A DNA stretch of 64,000 nucleotides from Melampsora larici-populina 98AG31 (GCF_000204055.1 NW_006768765.1:1720658-1784657); one strand, 5' to 3'. Positions 24,153-36,800 are shown, counted from the stretch's first letter. Notes: generated by a model from the letters alone, not told the origin. Made by a program: numbers and translations.

Positions 24153-26538
24153 AGGAAATCAGATGAATGAAGATTGAATTGTGTTTGTGTTTTCTGTTAT
24201 GGTATGATGTGATTTTTCTTTTCGTTTTTTATAAACAGTTTTTGAATGGACTGATGAAAGATTGATGAATGAACTAATAACGATAGAAAAAGATGACGTC
24301 GTTTTGAATGATTAGGTTTTTTTGGTTTTTGTAATGTTGGAGTGTTTCTGCATTTTGTTTTGATTTAGCTTTCGTTGAATAGATGTTTGGTTTTTTATGC
24401 AAGGGTTCATGAAAGTTTTAACAGAAAGTTTTAGCAATATTCTTCAAGTTTGAAAAAGAAAGAAGAGTTTCTGAGTATTTCTTTCCGATTACCTTTTTTT
24501 GATCTTATCTTTTTTATCTTTCCTTTTATGCACACATTTACCAGTACCTATGACTCTAAGAAGAAATTCTTTTTACAAAGTTTCAATCAAGAGTGTAAGG
24601 TTTAAAATGTTACGTCTTAAAATCTTGACTCTTCAGATTAATGATCTGTTTTGATTTTTTATAAGTTTTTTTTCGCTACAATTAACTTATAAATTTACAG
24701 TAGATTGAAGAAAAAAAGATTTATGAGATGTTAGGAAATGGTTTTCTATTTTTATAAATAAACTTTCCTAGTGCTAGATTGTTTTTTTTCATCTTTCTTT
24801 TTCTTTTTGCTTTTTTTTGCTATCAATTGTTTGTAAATTTGTTAATATCATTTTTTAAGGAGTCTTATCGACCGTTTTTTTAAAAAATAATCAATCAAAA
24901 CCTTTTTCTCCTGGAGATTTCTTATGGATATCTAAACGAGATAGAATGCAGAGAAACTATGTTGGAGAGATTACAAAAAGTGTACAGAAATCTTAAAACT
25001 GATCCGACTCGAAAGCAGATCTTTGATCTGAACTTCTGAAGTTCTTTGAGTAACATTCAACTTTCATTTATAAATTTTGTGTGGTATGTTTGCAAGATAC
25101 ATTTGCTAGATTGTGTTATATGTGCATCAACTCGATCCAGATACTAACACCAAATATACTACCAAGAACAGTCAAGTGTGCTATGGAAACCATAGATCAG
25201 TATGTCGGACGCAGCCAAGCAACACATCACAAAAGGCCCAGAAAGACATCATGTGACGAAAAAGGCTAAACCAACGGTGTCCAGACAATTTATTGTGCAG
25301 CGATTGATAACTTTCATTTTCGAAGCTTTGCTTCAAAATATACATTTTTACAAGCCGAGTGAAGAGAACTGTACAGAGAACGAAGTCTAAAGATGATGAA
25401 TGTTGCTGAGAAACATATCCCCCACGATATTAAGATCCTGATTCAAAGGTGTCAGGGTCACATGGAGGATTTTATCAATAAGTCTCGGAAACCTCGTGTG
25501 TGAAGTGATTCCGAAATGCAGCGTAACACAAAAAAAAAACGAGAATAATAAAATGAAGCTTCAGAAAAAAAACCTGAAGCAGTCTCAGCACTGCCAAGAT
25601 CCGATGATGCCTCAGATTTCTCAACTCGAGGCATCTATGTTGGCAGCGCAGCTCACACATAAGTCCCGGAAAGATCCTATGTTATGGCAAAAAAGGTTCA
25701 TCCAACGATGACAGGGATGCGCAGGGAATTTCTTGTGTGTCAATTGATAGCTTTCCTCGCCAAAACTTTACTTCAAAAAACGATTTTTGTTTTGCATACG
25801 ATACATGAAAGACAGATTGGAAAGCATAAAAGCGGCGCTTTCTTTCTCAGCTCGGTTTGACTCAGTGGCTCAAAGGCTTTCATAACAATAATAACTTACA
25901 AATTGCTTTGCTGCATCTTCATTTGAGATCCCAAAATATATTAAAATTCATTAATCCATCAATTTCTTTCCAGTACTACATTGGAAAAGTCTCTGTCTTG
26001 GATCCCATCTTCTTTACACTTAGTATAGTCCAAGAATAAGCCACAAGGATTTGTGTGAGGAAAAGGTAAATCCCCCTTATCTGATCTTCCTCAGGAGGAC
26101 AATACAAATTCAGATCTTGAGATACTTTCTTATCATAAGGATCAAACACTGACCTCTACACTCTGATTTGACCCTATTGACCATCTCATTGGCCTTATGT
26201 AGGTAAACTCCTCTCACATCAACGAGAAGTCCTGTAAATCTCAACAAAATACAAGCCAAAAGCTTTGTACTTCTTGTAAGCCGATTGACAAAATTGTTTT
26301 CTTGTTTATTTGACTGAAACATCATTGTTTTATGAAAGGTAGATATTTTAGCCTTCAAGACAAGGATCTTATACAACACAATTGATTAAAATCAAACAAA
26401 ATCCATCAAGATTAACTATAATAGATAAATAGCAAGTAGCACACATAAAGCTTATAACCTGTGATACTAGGATATAATATTGGGTATAGTCATTGTTGCA
26501 CTTCCTAAAAAAGCACCAAGAAAAAAGAAAAACCACCT
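24153..26538. other. AT-rich intergenic with a diverged duplicated short coding sequence
   Basis: 24153-25080 is T-rich 3' flank. 25081-25390 and 25500-25860 carry two diverged copies of a short coding-like unit (see findings). The rest, up to the secreted protein gene, shows no feature. The 26380-26538 part is that gene's likely promoter. Confidence 0.5.
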
Positions 26539-26838
26539 ATGTTATCTTCACAAGTATTTGTGGGCTTGCTGTGGGTGATGATGTTAGGCAGCACTAATGC
26601 TAATTTTTCCAAAGTGTATCCTGATCATGACTGTGTATTTGGGGAAAACCGAAGCAATTTCTCTGCTTGTGAGACCAAGTTCACATGCACTTCCTGTCAA
26701 ACACAAACTCAATGTAAGGGTTTTGATTCCAGGATGGTGTTGCAGTGCAGAATATGTGACTATGAATGGCCAAGGACGGAACTTTGCCAACAAGATCACG
26801 AAGGCATATGTCGAGATTGCTCTCGGGCCACAAGTTGA
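26539..26838 (+). CDS. Small secreted cysteine-rich protein, candidate effector
   Basis: A 99-residue single-exon frame. The N-terminus MLSSQVFVGLLWVMMLGSTNA has the n-region, hydrophobic core and small residues of a signal peptide, with likely cleavage after STNA. The mature part of about 78 residues holds ten cysteines, an even number that fits disulfide bonding outside the cell. One F-x-C motif (KFTC) resembles the [YFW]xC motif of rust and mildew effector candidates, but it does not sit directly after the signal peptide. No enzyme motif is seen. The gene stands alone in repeat-rich DNA, as many effector genes do. A GTGAGT donor-like site lies 16 bp after the stop (26854), so a longer spliced form using another frame cannot be excluded. 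Host target and expression are unknown. Confidence 0.6.
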   Translation: MLSSQVFVGLLWVMMLGSTNANFSKVYPDHDCVFGENRSNFSACETKFTCTSCQTQTQCKGFDSRMVLQCRICDYEWPRTELCQQDHEGICRDCSRATS

Positions 26839-29133
26839 AGAGAAAATGATCATGGTGAGTTTTTACTTGCAGTTTATCCTGACCCCAAAATTTAAGCTAA
26901 TTGATGTGACTCATCATCATATTCAAAATAAAGCTTGGAAATATTTGCATTCCTAGCTGAGATTTTGCTTTTACTAAGGTTCAGAAGTTCCATCTGATTA
27001 ATCCTCATCATAAGAGAAAAAAGTACAAATCTCAACAATCCCCCCAAAAAATTGTTTCTGTTTGCTTGTGTGTGGGGTTTTGTCTAATATTTTGTTTAAT
27101 TTGTGCCCATGAAATTGTAATCAAAAGTTTTGATTATAAGATCAGTAAAAGTGGAAAACACGTTGATATTACATTAAATTTCATCTCTTCCTGATGTTTT
27201 TGTCAAGAGTTACATAAGGATGAAGTCTTGAGCATTGTAAAATTTCCAAGTCTACTTATCTTCTTTAGCTCCTGAAGTTTGCAGATTAATAAAGTATATT
27301 GATTGTTTCTAAACATATTCAGAAGAATGTTAAACAAGAGTCGTGTTAGTTTTTCCTTTGAGTGTTGGAGTGCACGGGTTTTGTTGTGAGCATCAATGCC
27401 TTCAATCAAATTTTGATACTCATGGACTCATTTAAAAACACTGTAAAGGTATTTATATTTCAATCAAGACATTGGCCAACTGAGAAAGATACTTTTTATG
27501 CTGAACCTGTCAGCCTGAGACTTAAAACAAGTAGCTTTAGTAGAATCATAGCTGAAGGATGTGTGCTTGAAGCTTTGTTATTGGCTTTGTTACAGTACAG
27601 TGAGTTTACTGAGATAAATTTGAACCTTTATATAACAGGAGCTGGCAACTCCATGTTGTCTTAGGTGTGGAATGGCTACCACTACCTGATACTTGCTGAA
27701 AGGTCTGTTCCAATCAGGGTCTTCTGAGGCAGGTACAAGTGTACTCCTGTCTCAGGTATATGTACACAGTCAAGCTTCTATGTTTTGATCAAGGGACATC
27801 TTTATTAATAAAAATCTTTGAACCATCTTGGACAATGGAAATTAATCTAAATGTCTAGTTTCTACATATTGATAAAGAGACGTCTTTATCAACAACAATC
27901 TTTGAAACATTTTGGACAATAAAAGGAAGTCAATCTAAATAGAGTGTTCAGATCCTATTTTGATAAAAACATTCTTTAGTGAAAAGATACACGATAACAG
28001 TTATAAAAAATGGTAAGAGTCAAATAATGAAGATAGGATCAATAAATTGGACATGATCTAAGTTAAAAGTATGAGCTGATTTTTTAGTAAAAAGTTGAGT
28101 TTGATTTCTAAAAGTATAGTTGTTAGTTTGTAAAAAGGTTATCCTTTTCTCAAGTTGCAGAAAACCACTGCTTATATATCATTGTGCATCTCTCTTTGTG
28201 ATGTCATCATAACACAGGGTTTTTCACACATGCTCATAATGGTATTTTGTAACAAATGCACATGCTTCTGATACCTTAGTCACATTCTTGGAATTTAACA
28301 AGGCTCAAGGAAATATATAACCTTCTTTAAGATCAGTGTCTTTTGCTTTCAAGCTTGGTAACTTGCTTCACCCAAGCTTGATTGGTTCTTTTGTTTGTTC
28401 CATCACCAAGACCTTGGAGGGATCTTACACAGTCTTACTCTTGTCTTGATCATTGTGATCTGATACATGTACATGAGTCTTGACAGATAGTGGGAGTGTT
28501 GCAAGATACTCTTCATGGCTGACAGAACCTGTACTTATATGGGACTAAGACACAAGGTGACAAGGTAACTTGCCTATCAAACCGCAGCTCTTGAATTGGA
28601 GGCACTTCATCTGCTGGGAGTTTTTATATCAGCCTGACACATATTAGCACATACAAAAAGAATGTGTAAAAATATTGGGTACACCAGTGCATGAAAGTTC
28701 TGAAAAGGATGCACCAGTGGAAGGAGTCTCAATCAGAACCTCAAGGAAAAACTAGTCATCATGACACTGACAAGCAGTGAAAGAATAAGTAATCAGTGAT
28801 GTTGATCACTAATAGTACCAATACACAGCAACTCTTTACTAGTAAAGGACAAGGAAAACTCTTTCACATAGTCTTGAGCTTTTGAGGAGTATGACTCAAA
28901 AATACCACATTGATATTCCCTGAAATGGTTTGGTGGATTTAGTTGCAATGTCATTGGAAAAAGCTAGCAAAAAAAAGTGTTGTAGAACCCAATTTCAAGA
29001 TTCTAAAGGGAGTCAAGGTATTTAGGATAAGCTTTATGCAGACTGCTATATATATAAGCCTCAGTGTGTTTGTATGAGAGTGTAATGTTAATGTGAACAA
29101 ATGATGAGATTTTTAAGTAGGTTTGAACAGTTA
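26839..29133. other. Gene-poor repeat-rich region
   Basis: No gene is recognised. An imperfect tandem duplication lies at 27776-27943. The 27670-28500 part, with a TATATA box near 28172 and several short inverted repeats, looks like decayed LTR-type sequence, but no paired end is visible. Confidence 0.4.
27776..27943. repeat. Imperfect tandem repeat, two units of about 80 bp
   Basis: Unit 1 (27776-27856) and unit 2 (27864-27943) share ordered words such as ACATCTTTAT/ACGTCTTTAT, AATCTTTGAA, TTGGACAAT and CAATCTAAAT/TAATCTAAAT. Unit 2 contains a perfect stem-loop of 10-bp arms, TTGATAAAGA...TCTTTATCAA. Confidence 0.75.
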
Positions 29134-29411
29134 CAGTACTCAAAGCTCTGCATAGTTTTGTGTGGATAGTTTTTTTGGCCCAAATATACTTTTTTTGCAA
29201 CTATACACAACCTGGGCAAAGTATATTTTGGTTGGCAGTTTAGCCACATGGTGTTGCCAGCATCTTATCAACAAACGCAGATATACATATGGGGTCCCCA
29301 AAGCTATGTAGTTTTTTTGCCCAAATATACTCTTTTTTTTTGCCGCAAAAAAAAAGTATATTTGGGCAAAAAAAACTATACACACAAAACTATACACAGC
29401 TTTGAGTACTG
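29134..29411. mobile_element. Tc1/mariner-type (Stowaway-like) MITE, 278 bp
   Basis: The terminal inverted repeats start CAGTACTCAAAGCT and run about 65 bp inward with few mismatches, past ATAGTTTTGTGTG and CCCAAATATACTTTTTTT. TA dinucleotides flank both ends (29132-29133 and 29412-29413), the target duplication of Tc1/mariner elements. It has no coding capacity. Confidence 0.85.
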
Positions 29412-29413
29412 TA

Positions 29414-30340
29414 AGTGTTTGAAAAATCCCAAATGTGGATGTAAAAATCACACTAGCCCACAGATGTGTCTACCACAGCGTCCATTTTACTATGGCACGT
29501 CAAAGTGCACACACGGAGAGGTTTGGGGAAAAAATGAAAAAAGTTTCATGCAGTTTCTTTATCAGACTTCGGTGAAATTCCAGCACCCCTCTAATCTCAA
29601 GAAAGGATATCAGACTTCCTATGTCTAACGGTCTCGCCACCTCAGGAACTCAAGAAGGGCTGTCTGTGCATGGTGCTCAAGATCATTTGAAGCTCGTAAT
29701 AGTATCCACTCTATACGAGATATCTTTTGTGTGAGCTCGTTGACCTGACACTTGAGTTTTTACACTGTGTACCCAAATCAAGTGGGGCATGGTCTCAACA
29801 ATCAAAAAAAGAGTTTGGTGTGCTCATACCATTGAGATACCCTCAGACATACCTGGGGTGGGCCAAAGTGTTGTACTGTGGGCATTGGCCTTTTTGCATA
29901 TCACAAACAGGAATACATATTATCATATGTGCACATATACATACAAGCACGGCATGTTGCGATCTCTTGTGGCATTCAAGCCTTGTCCTATGTGAAAAAT
30001 GCATTCAAAACCAATAAGACATATTTAAAGCCAAATAAGACATCACACACTGTAAACATTACACATCATCCCCAAGTGGGATTGGGAAAATGATTAAAAT
30101 TGTAGTTTTCCATGAAAAGACATATCACTGCACACCTGAGCCATAGCACCCACACTACATAGGTGCAACAGGATGGGACTATTGGGAGCTATTGTGTACA
30201 TACAGATCCGCTCAGCTATTGTCTCATCTGAATGAGTATATCATATGTAATACCTTCTGTAATCTTTTTCAGCTGGACAAAAGCATTCCAAAAATTGACT
30301 ACATACACTGACTCATAGTTTTGGTGTGAGCCTACTAGCA
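29414..30340. other. Intergenic, no convincing gene
   Basis: Short overlapping open frames at 29727-30093 have no motif, signal peptide or splice model and were not called. Confidence 0.4.
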
Positions 30341-31000
30341 TCTGTTAGGCTAGTAGAGTCAATAAAAAGGTTGTAGAAGGTCTGATAACTTCTACCAAAG
30401 TCATGTAGATCAATATCTACAAGTATGAATGGGTAGAGATTTGGGCATAAGAGTTTTACTTGAAATAGACAAGTAAAGACTACAGCTAGTTGACCTTTAA
30501 ACAAAGGCTTTAGCCCAAGGATTTTGGGTTAATTATTGTCTTTACAATAATTAAAAATAAGAGCAACTGATGTGCAGTTCTCAGTCCTAATTTGGTCCTC
30601 TTCTTATTCAAAGAAAGGTCAAAGAAGGTGGTGTTAAAGTCTATTATAACACCGGGAACTTTACATTCTGACTAATAGAGATTTCCCCGTAGATTTAGAG
30701 TTTCTTATATCAGATGAATCCCAAATCTGATATGAGCAATACTCAAGGACTACTTCCTTACAAGTAATTCCACCAAGTGGATATTACCAGAAAGACTGAT
30801 TATGGAGTTGAATGATCACACAGAATAAGCAACAAGACACAAGGTTCGAGTTTCAAGTTTTGTAGAATCATGTCAGGGTGGCTATCTAGTAAGCTTGTAA
30901 GTAGTCTAGTTACTTACTTGGAATCCTGAAGAAGTATCTTACTGGGTCCGTAAGATAAAGACTAACTGAGGTTCTATCAACAGAATTGATACAATACAAA
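30341..31000. repeat. Hairpin-dense repeat segment, possibly LTR-derived
   Basis: At least eight stem-loops with 6-11 bp perfect arms follow one another: 30373-30395, 30405-30420, 30456-30476, 30529-30554 (11-bp arms), 30630-30653, 30707-30733, 30897-30917, 30936-30956 and 30975-30991. The segment begins TGTTAGGCTAG, and the similar segment at 59329 begins TGTTGGGCTGA. A shared 42-bp piece (30388-30429 with 60088-60129) links the two areas. The nature of the repeat is unknown, and an LTR origin is inferred from the TGTT start only. Confidence 0.5.
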
Positions 31001-33223
31001 GTTAGTACTAGTAATTCCGCTTAGCGAAGAGTATCTTTATAGGGATTGAGTGTTGTGGTAATGTACTGGTTATGTCAAGTCCTTCACAATCAAGTCCTAA
31101 GTACGAATTACAAGCAGTGTGTGAGGGACAGGTGTGTCGTGGGGTATGGTAGTGATGAATGGTTTCAAGGCTTTAAACTTACTCAATAGGGATGAATGAG
31201 GTTATCTGAATCGGGAAAGGTAGTTGGAATGTGAGGAAGTGTTGTGTCAGGTTATTGTGTTCGTTTTTCCTCTTTGAGAATAGCTCCTGACTACTGTATG
31301 TGCGCTCTTGTGTTTCACCCCTGTGCTGAATTTTTCATGCGTGTGTTGTTTTTCCTCATATACTCCCTCTCTCTCGAGCTCTCTCTTCCTTCCTCACCGT
31401 TAGGAATAGAAAGCTCAAGAGTACGTATTTTGATTTATTCTCACTACTGTGTTTATCTGGATGTGTGCTCATTTCTCTCGAATAGTCTTTCCGTCCTTCT
31501 CTCTCCTGCTCATCTGCAGGTAAGGCGTTGATTTCATCTGCCCATACTTCTTCTTTCATTTGAGTCATTCACCTTAGAGCTCAATACTCACACCTGTCTG
31601 TCCAGGTAAATAAGTGTTACTTTATTATTGTTTAGTTCACTTTTTTCTTAGTTTGAACAAGACCGTTAGGAATAGAAAGCTCAAGATCTTTCCGTCCTTC
31701 TCTCTCCTGCTCATCCACAGGTAAGGCGTTGATTTCATCTGTCCATACTTCTTCTTTCATTTGAGTCTTTCACCTTAGAGCTCAATACTCACACCTGTCT
31801 GTCCAGGTCAGGTGTTGATTTCATCCGCCCATACTTCTTCTTTCATTTGAGTCTTTCACCTTAGAGCTCAATACTCACACCTGTCTGTCCAGGTTACTTC
31901 TGCTCTATCTGCGTAGATCATCATCCGCATCTGCTTATTTCATTGAGAAGAAGGGACCACGGCTTACTGTAAGTTAACAGAAGTGAATTGGTCGGATTCT
32001 AAGCTGGGTAATTCTCTGAAGAAAATATTCTTAAGAGTAGCCTGTGTTACAAGACAACAGGGATCCTGTCAACTTTACATTGCAGAACCAGGAGTACTGG
32101 ACCAAGATATTGACTATCCTAGGGAATAGGAGTAGTAGGAGTTTTTATTCTGGACTTCCCAGCAAGAGTTTAAGAGAGTTATAAGAATTCAGAATATTCA
32201 CTTACAGGTGTGTAACTTTATAACTTGCTCAGGTAAAGTTTGGCGAGGTTAAGTTAATAAAAGGGAATTTTGACGCTTCTTAGATTTCTTCAAGAGATTA
32301 CTGATAGTAATGTTCTTAAACGATGATGGGTGATAAGGTGAGGAATCTCTTTTGTTTGGTACAAACAGTGGTATTTATACTCTCTGACCTTGATAGGCTA
32401 ACTCGTGGTTGCTGATGGTTCCTAAGGTAGTTCATAGGCCGATTAGTGGTTCTCACTAGGGATAGTGAATCTAGGGAGGCATACTCGTGGTCCTGTTCGT
32501 AGTATGTTTGGTTATCTAGACTGGAGAGTAAGAAGTTCATTCATTTCCGCATCTAGAAGTGTACTTGTTTAAAAACTGACACTTTAGGAATGGATTCTTT
32601 TCAGAACTTCTTGCTTGGTATTGGAATGGAGATTCCCCGGTGCCTTTGATTCTTTTGTTGAATCTTTTTGTTCTTTTGTTTAATGAATTTTTTTCCGTCC
32701 TTGAGACTAGACAGGAAGGTGTGAAGTGTCTCTTTTGATACTAAGACGTAAGGTGTATTTATTTTTAGAGATAAATGTGCTTTTTTTAGTTGTTGAGCTA
32801 CACTGTCAAAGTGTAATAATTATTTTTGATTACTTATTGGTTTTTTAGTTATAAGCTTTCCTTTAAAGACTTTTTGGCTTTTGCTCGGCAAAAGCTTGAG
32901 GGCTGACAAATCAGGCCTTTAAAGTTTGGTAATTGATAAACAAAGTTTAAAGGTTCTAGGAAGATGAATAAAAGCAAAGTTGTGTAGTTGTTGAATAATA
33001 ATGTGATAATGTGATCTTTCTCAATTTGGTTGGATTTTCAGGGTTTATATAGTCTTAACCTTGGAAATCTTTGGACTACAAGTGCGCACAAATTGTGGTT
33101 CTATGGTTAGGTTAATTACAGTAACACCATTACTATTGGGTTATGAGTAACTGTATATTTCATTTGTTACATGTGTTACGGCTGTGAAATATACATAGCT
33201 TTGGTTTGCATCAAAGTTGTGTA
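31000..33223. other. Gene-poor region with tandem repeats
   Basis: It contains the repeat array at 31396-31893. A perfect 8-bp-arm hairpin, GCTTTTGC...GCAAAAGC, lies at about 32879-32897. No gene is recognised. Confidence 0.4.
31396..31893. repeat. Compound tandem repeat, units of about 85-120 bp
   Basis: The unit running from CTTTCCGTCCTTCTCTCTCC through CACCTTAGAGCTCAATACTC to ACACCTGTCTGTCCAGGT occurs at about 31489-31606 and 31690-31808. A third, 5'-shortened copy follows at 31808-31893. The lead-in CCGTTAGGAATAGAAAGCTC occurs before copies 1 and 2 (31397 and 31663). Copies are nearly identical, which points to recent unequal exchange. Confidence 0.9.
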
Positions 33224-33898
33224 CAGTAGATTTCAAAAGTCTTGAAATCCACTTGTTCTCAAAATCCTCAGATGGTCTGTGCGCCCGGCAGTTAAGTTGT
33301 GACAGGCGTCAAACTTACCTGGCTGATCGAAGAAAATACACAGGTTGACATCAAAAATCTGAGATCAAAGTTGTTAATCTCACCAGACCTTTCATTGGTT
33401 GTTGGCGCAGTGGCAGACAGTCTGGTTGTCCTGGATGTCAATTAGACGAGTTCCGTGTTTGACTCGCCCTTTTACTTTTTGACCAAGTCTCATTTTTGTC
33501 AAGATAGTCAACAAAAAATGTGAACAAAAAATCTAATGCAATGACAAAAGTTGCTTTTTTCTTCGTTTTGTTTCATGACAACGGGCAACAAAAAAACAAG
33601 AAACACCTGCTATAAAAAAATTCCAATGATAGCAAAAGGCAGGATTGAATCCAGGCAATCAGCAGTGGGAGAGGCCAACCTCACAACACACCAGCGTGTC
33701 ACTCAACTGAACAAGCCACAAAAACTTTGAGATCAAAGCAGATTGGAGTACTTTGTCGTGATAGAATGGTATCTTTTCATGGGTATTTTCTTCAATTGGC
33801 CAGGTAAGTTTGACACCTGTCACAACTTAACTGTTGGGCGCACGAACCATCTGAGGATTTTGAGAACAAGTGGATTTCAAGACTTTTGAAATCTACTG
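33224..33898. mobile_element. Tc1/mariner-type element with long TIRs, 675 bp
   Basis: Near-perfect terminal inverted repeats of about 105 bp start CAGTAGATTTCAAAAGTC. TA flanks both ends (33222-33223 and 33899-33900). No transposase frame exists. The middle holds two tRNA-like modules: one on plus at about 33397-33470 (GGCGCAGTGG as box A, GAGTTCCGTGTTTGACTC as box B), and one on minus whose box B, GGATTCAATCC, lies at 33642-33652. The TIRs also match words in both flanks' orientation only, so it is one element rather than a palindrome of two. Confidence 0.8.
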
Positions 33899-36800
33899 TA
33901 TGTTCACACTCTTTGATGTAATTTCTGCACATGTTACATATGCTAAATCATATGTAACTTGACTCTTGAAACTGAGCCTTAAGTTGTAATTGCTATTTTT
34001 AAGGTTTTTTTTATAATTTGTTGCCCATTGGTACTCTGGTTTAATACTCAGGGCTGAAATTTGGTGTAATTCCTAACTAAACTTCATGTAACACCCTTTC
34101 TGTTACTGTTGAATAGCTTTCCACGTATTGCCCAAGTAGCTATGGAGGTATATGTAGTCAATTTCTGAGACAATTTTGTCAAACTAAAAAAAGTTACATG
34201 ATGTATCACATGTGATTTACTTATTCAGATCACTAGGGAACTGAGCAGACCTGTATGTACATGATATCTAACAATTTAGTCAGCTTGTTGCACATACATA
34301 GTGTGAGTGTTAATAGTCTATAATGTTTACTGTGACAGCTCACTTGAACACAGCTCAAGACTCCAGCTTCAACTTTATAATGAGTAAGATTAATAATAAA
34401 AAGATATTGTATGCATCAGAAGATTTTCCCTGATTCTTGATAATTCCTACAGAGTCCCAAAAAATCATGACATATCAACTCTCATCCCCCTCTGATCACT
34501 ATTCACTACCAGATCTCTGTGACACAACTGAAGAAACAGATGTAGCAAATCTAGGGTGATAAGAAAGTATATATTGACCGAGACCTTTCCCAAAAACCCA
34601 GTCTCTGGCAGAAAACAAACTGATGTTGAAAACTTTGATGTCAGATTTTGTATCTGATAAATTGACATCACATGAGACAAAACTCATTTGGTTGATCCCT
34701 CAAGTTTTACATCTGGGGCTCTACTGATCCTCACAGGCTCACCAGCAGAGGTGTACAGTTGGCAAGATTATATCATGGTAATCTGTATGAAATGATTATA
34801 TGATATTAATAACATGAAGATGATTAAGATAATGTGGATACCTGCATGATGTAAGGTTGGTCAGTTAAAAAGATGAGTTTCTATGGTCAAAGACATTCAA
34901 ATCCATTGAGCCTTGTCCCTCTTTAATTCTGTTGAGTGAAACTGATAAGACATCCAAGCAAGATGATTTGTATCTTTACACTGTCAGCATTAATTGATAG
35001 GTTCCTTGTGGAGAACAAGCCCTAGCCTGGGAACACAATTGAGAGTAGAATGGGTCATCAAATCATATTTCACTGCCCACCTGAGTTGTAAAGCATATGC
35101 TACATATGTGCAAATGTCTGAGAAAATTTTAGCTATCAGCTACATAGATGGCTGCTCAGTCATATGCTCACCTGGATGAACAAATCACATGTGATACATG
35201 CTGTAACTCTGTTCAGATTGAGATGAGTGTTGTAAAAAATTGATTGCATATACATATCACAATAGATACTTGGGAAATATTCATGGAGCTGTTTAACAGT
35301 AACAGAAGGGGAATGTGGCCCCTAGGACCCATGTACCCATTCAGGAACCACTTTCTTGCTGGCAGTGTTAAATCTGGATTCACCCCCAAAAATCTCTATA
35401 CTCTGTTCCAACAGCAGTGCTTCAGCAATTTGGGGGGTGATAGACCAGGACCTCTCCACTTCCCACTTACAACTAACCTAAGTGTACACCACGGGGCGGC
35501 TTTGAACTGAGCCCACCTGAAACGAGGCATAGTGGCATTGTGTGGTGTGGCTGTGAAATTGCAAGAGGTTTTCAGGTGACAGGAACGTGATGGAGGCCAT
35601 GTGGCCCTCACCCAGGCTGTCACCTGGCCTTCACGCATCCAGATATATACACATTACAACAACATGGCTTACTAGCTGATTGGCGGGTGAGTCAATTTGT
35701 GTGAGGATGACCTGAAACCCAGGTGCTCAGCGCCGGAACAAGCTTGTATTCGGGTCATACAATCTCAGATCGGGTGCTGAGCATGTGGCTATTCTTTTGT
35801 ACTTAACCTAAGAGATGAACTGAAAAAAATATGACTCCTCAACAACATAAGTAGAAGACTTCAGAGAAAACAGGTTTCTGGATACTTTTTTATTTTTTTG
35901 GACATATCTCACATGACACAATATTGGCTCTGTCTTTGTCTCTTCAGCTCCATGAAAACAGTTCATATTTGAGATGATTCTCGATATTTTGCATCTCTAT
36001 TATAACGATGATAGATGTCAATTACATTGAGTGTACTTAAGCATCCTAATTGTGCTCTACATTCAAAGTGGCGTTGCCAAAAAATGCTATATCAATACCA
36101 TGGCTTACACTATTGAAAAAGAAAGCAAAAAACACAAACAAGGACAAAGACGTAAGTTGATTGCATCATGCCGAGAGATATTAAGTGTAAGATGAAATAA
36201 AAAAGAAAGATTAAAAGACTTACTGACGGGCAATCAATATAAAAACACACTCGATCAACAAACAACGACAAAAGGTAAAAGATGATGTGGAGAATGGAAG
36301 ATACTTGAATGATTCAAATCAACAACGATACCTTCAAGGCCGTGGAGAACAACTGAATGTCATGGCTACAGCAATCAAGAGACAAGTCTGTTAGTGTCAA
36401 GTTTAGGAGGTGGAATGGCAAGGAGGAAGAAAAAAACCCACCAGATGAGACAGCTCAATATGTGAGAAAGCTAAACATGACAAAGAGGAAGCGAGAGGAG
36501 TAACAAGTCATGCATTACAAAATTTGTTGCATTGCATGGCAAGACTTGAACCCAAACCTTTTGAAGCCTGTGTTCTGAAAAGAAGGCTGCGTAAATGTGA
36601 CAGCTTGGTGTCATTTTCAATTTTGGCTTTGGTATGATGTCAAGTGTGACGTCACAGGCACCTGTCACAGGCATCTAGTTGTTGAACTTTGTCGACTCTT
36701 CCCAGTCCGCACTTCAGCGGTCAAGGACACCCTACACCATCCCATTAATCACGACTCACCTTCAGAGCTAAGTAATCATCCATTTTCATTCTCCCTGTAT

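Noticed and set aside
29248..29628. 126-codon frame with several Cys
   Set aside because: Its first third lies in the TA-flanked MITE and there is no signal peptide, so it is probably chance.
33397..33470. Functional tRNA gene
   Set aside because: Box A and B words are present but I could not form a full acceptor and anticodon stem.
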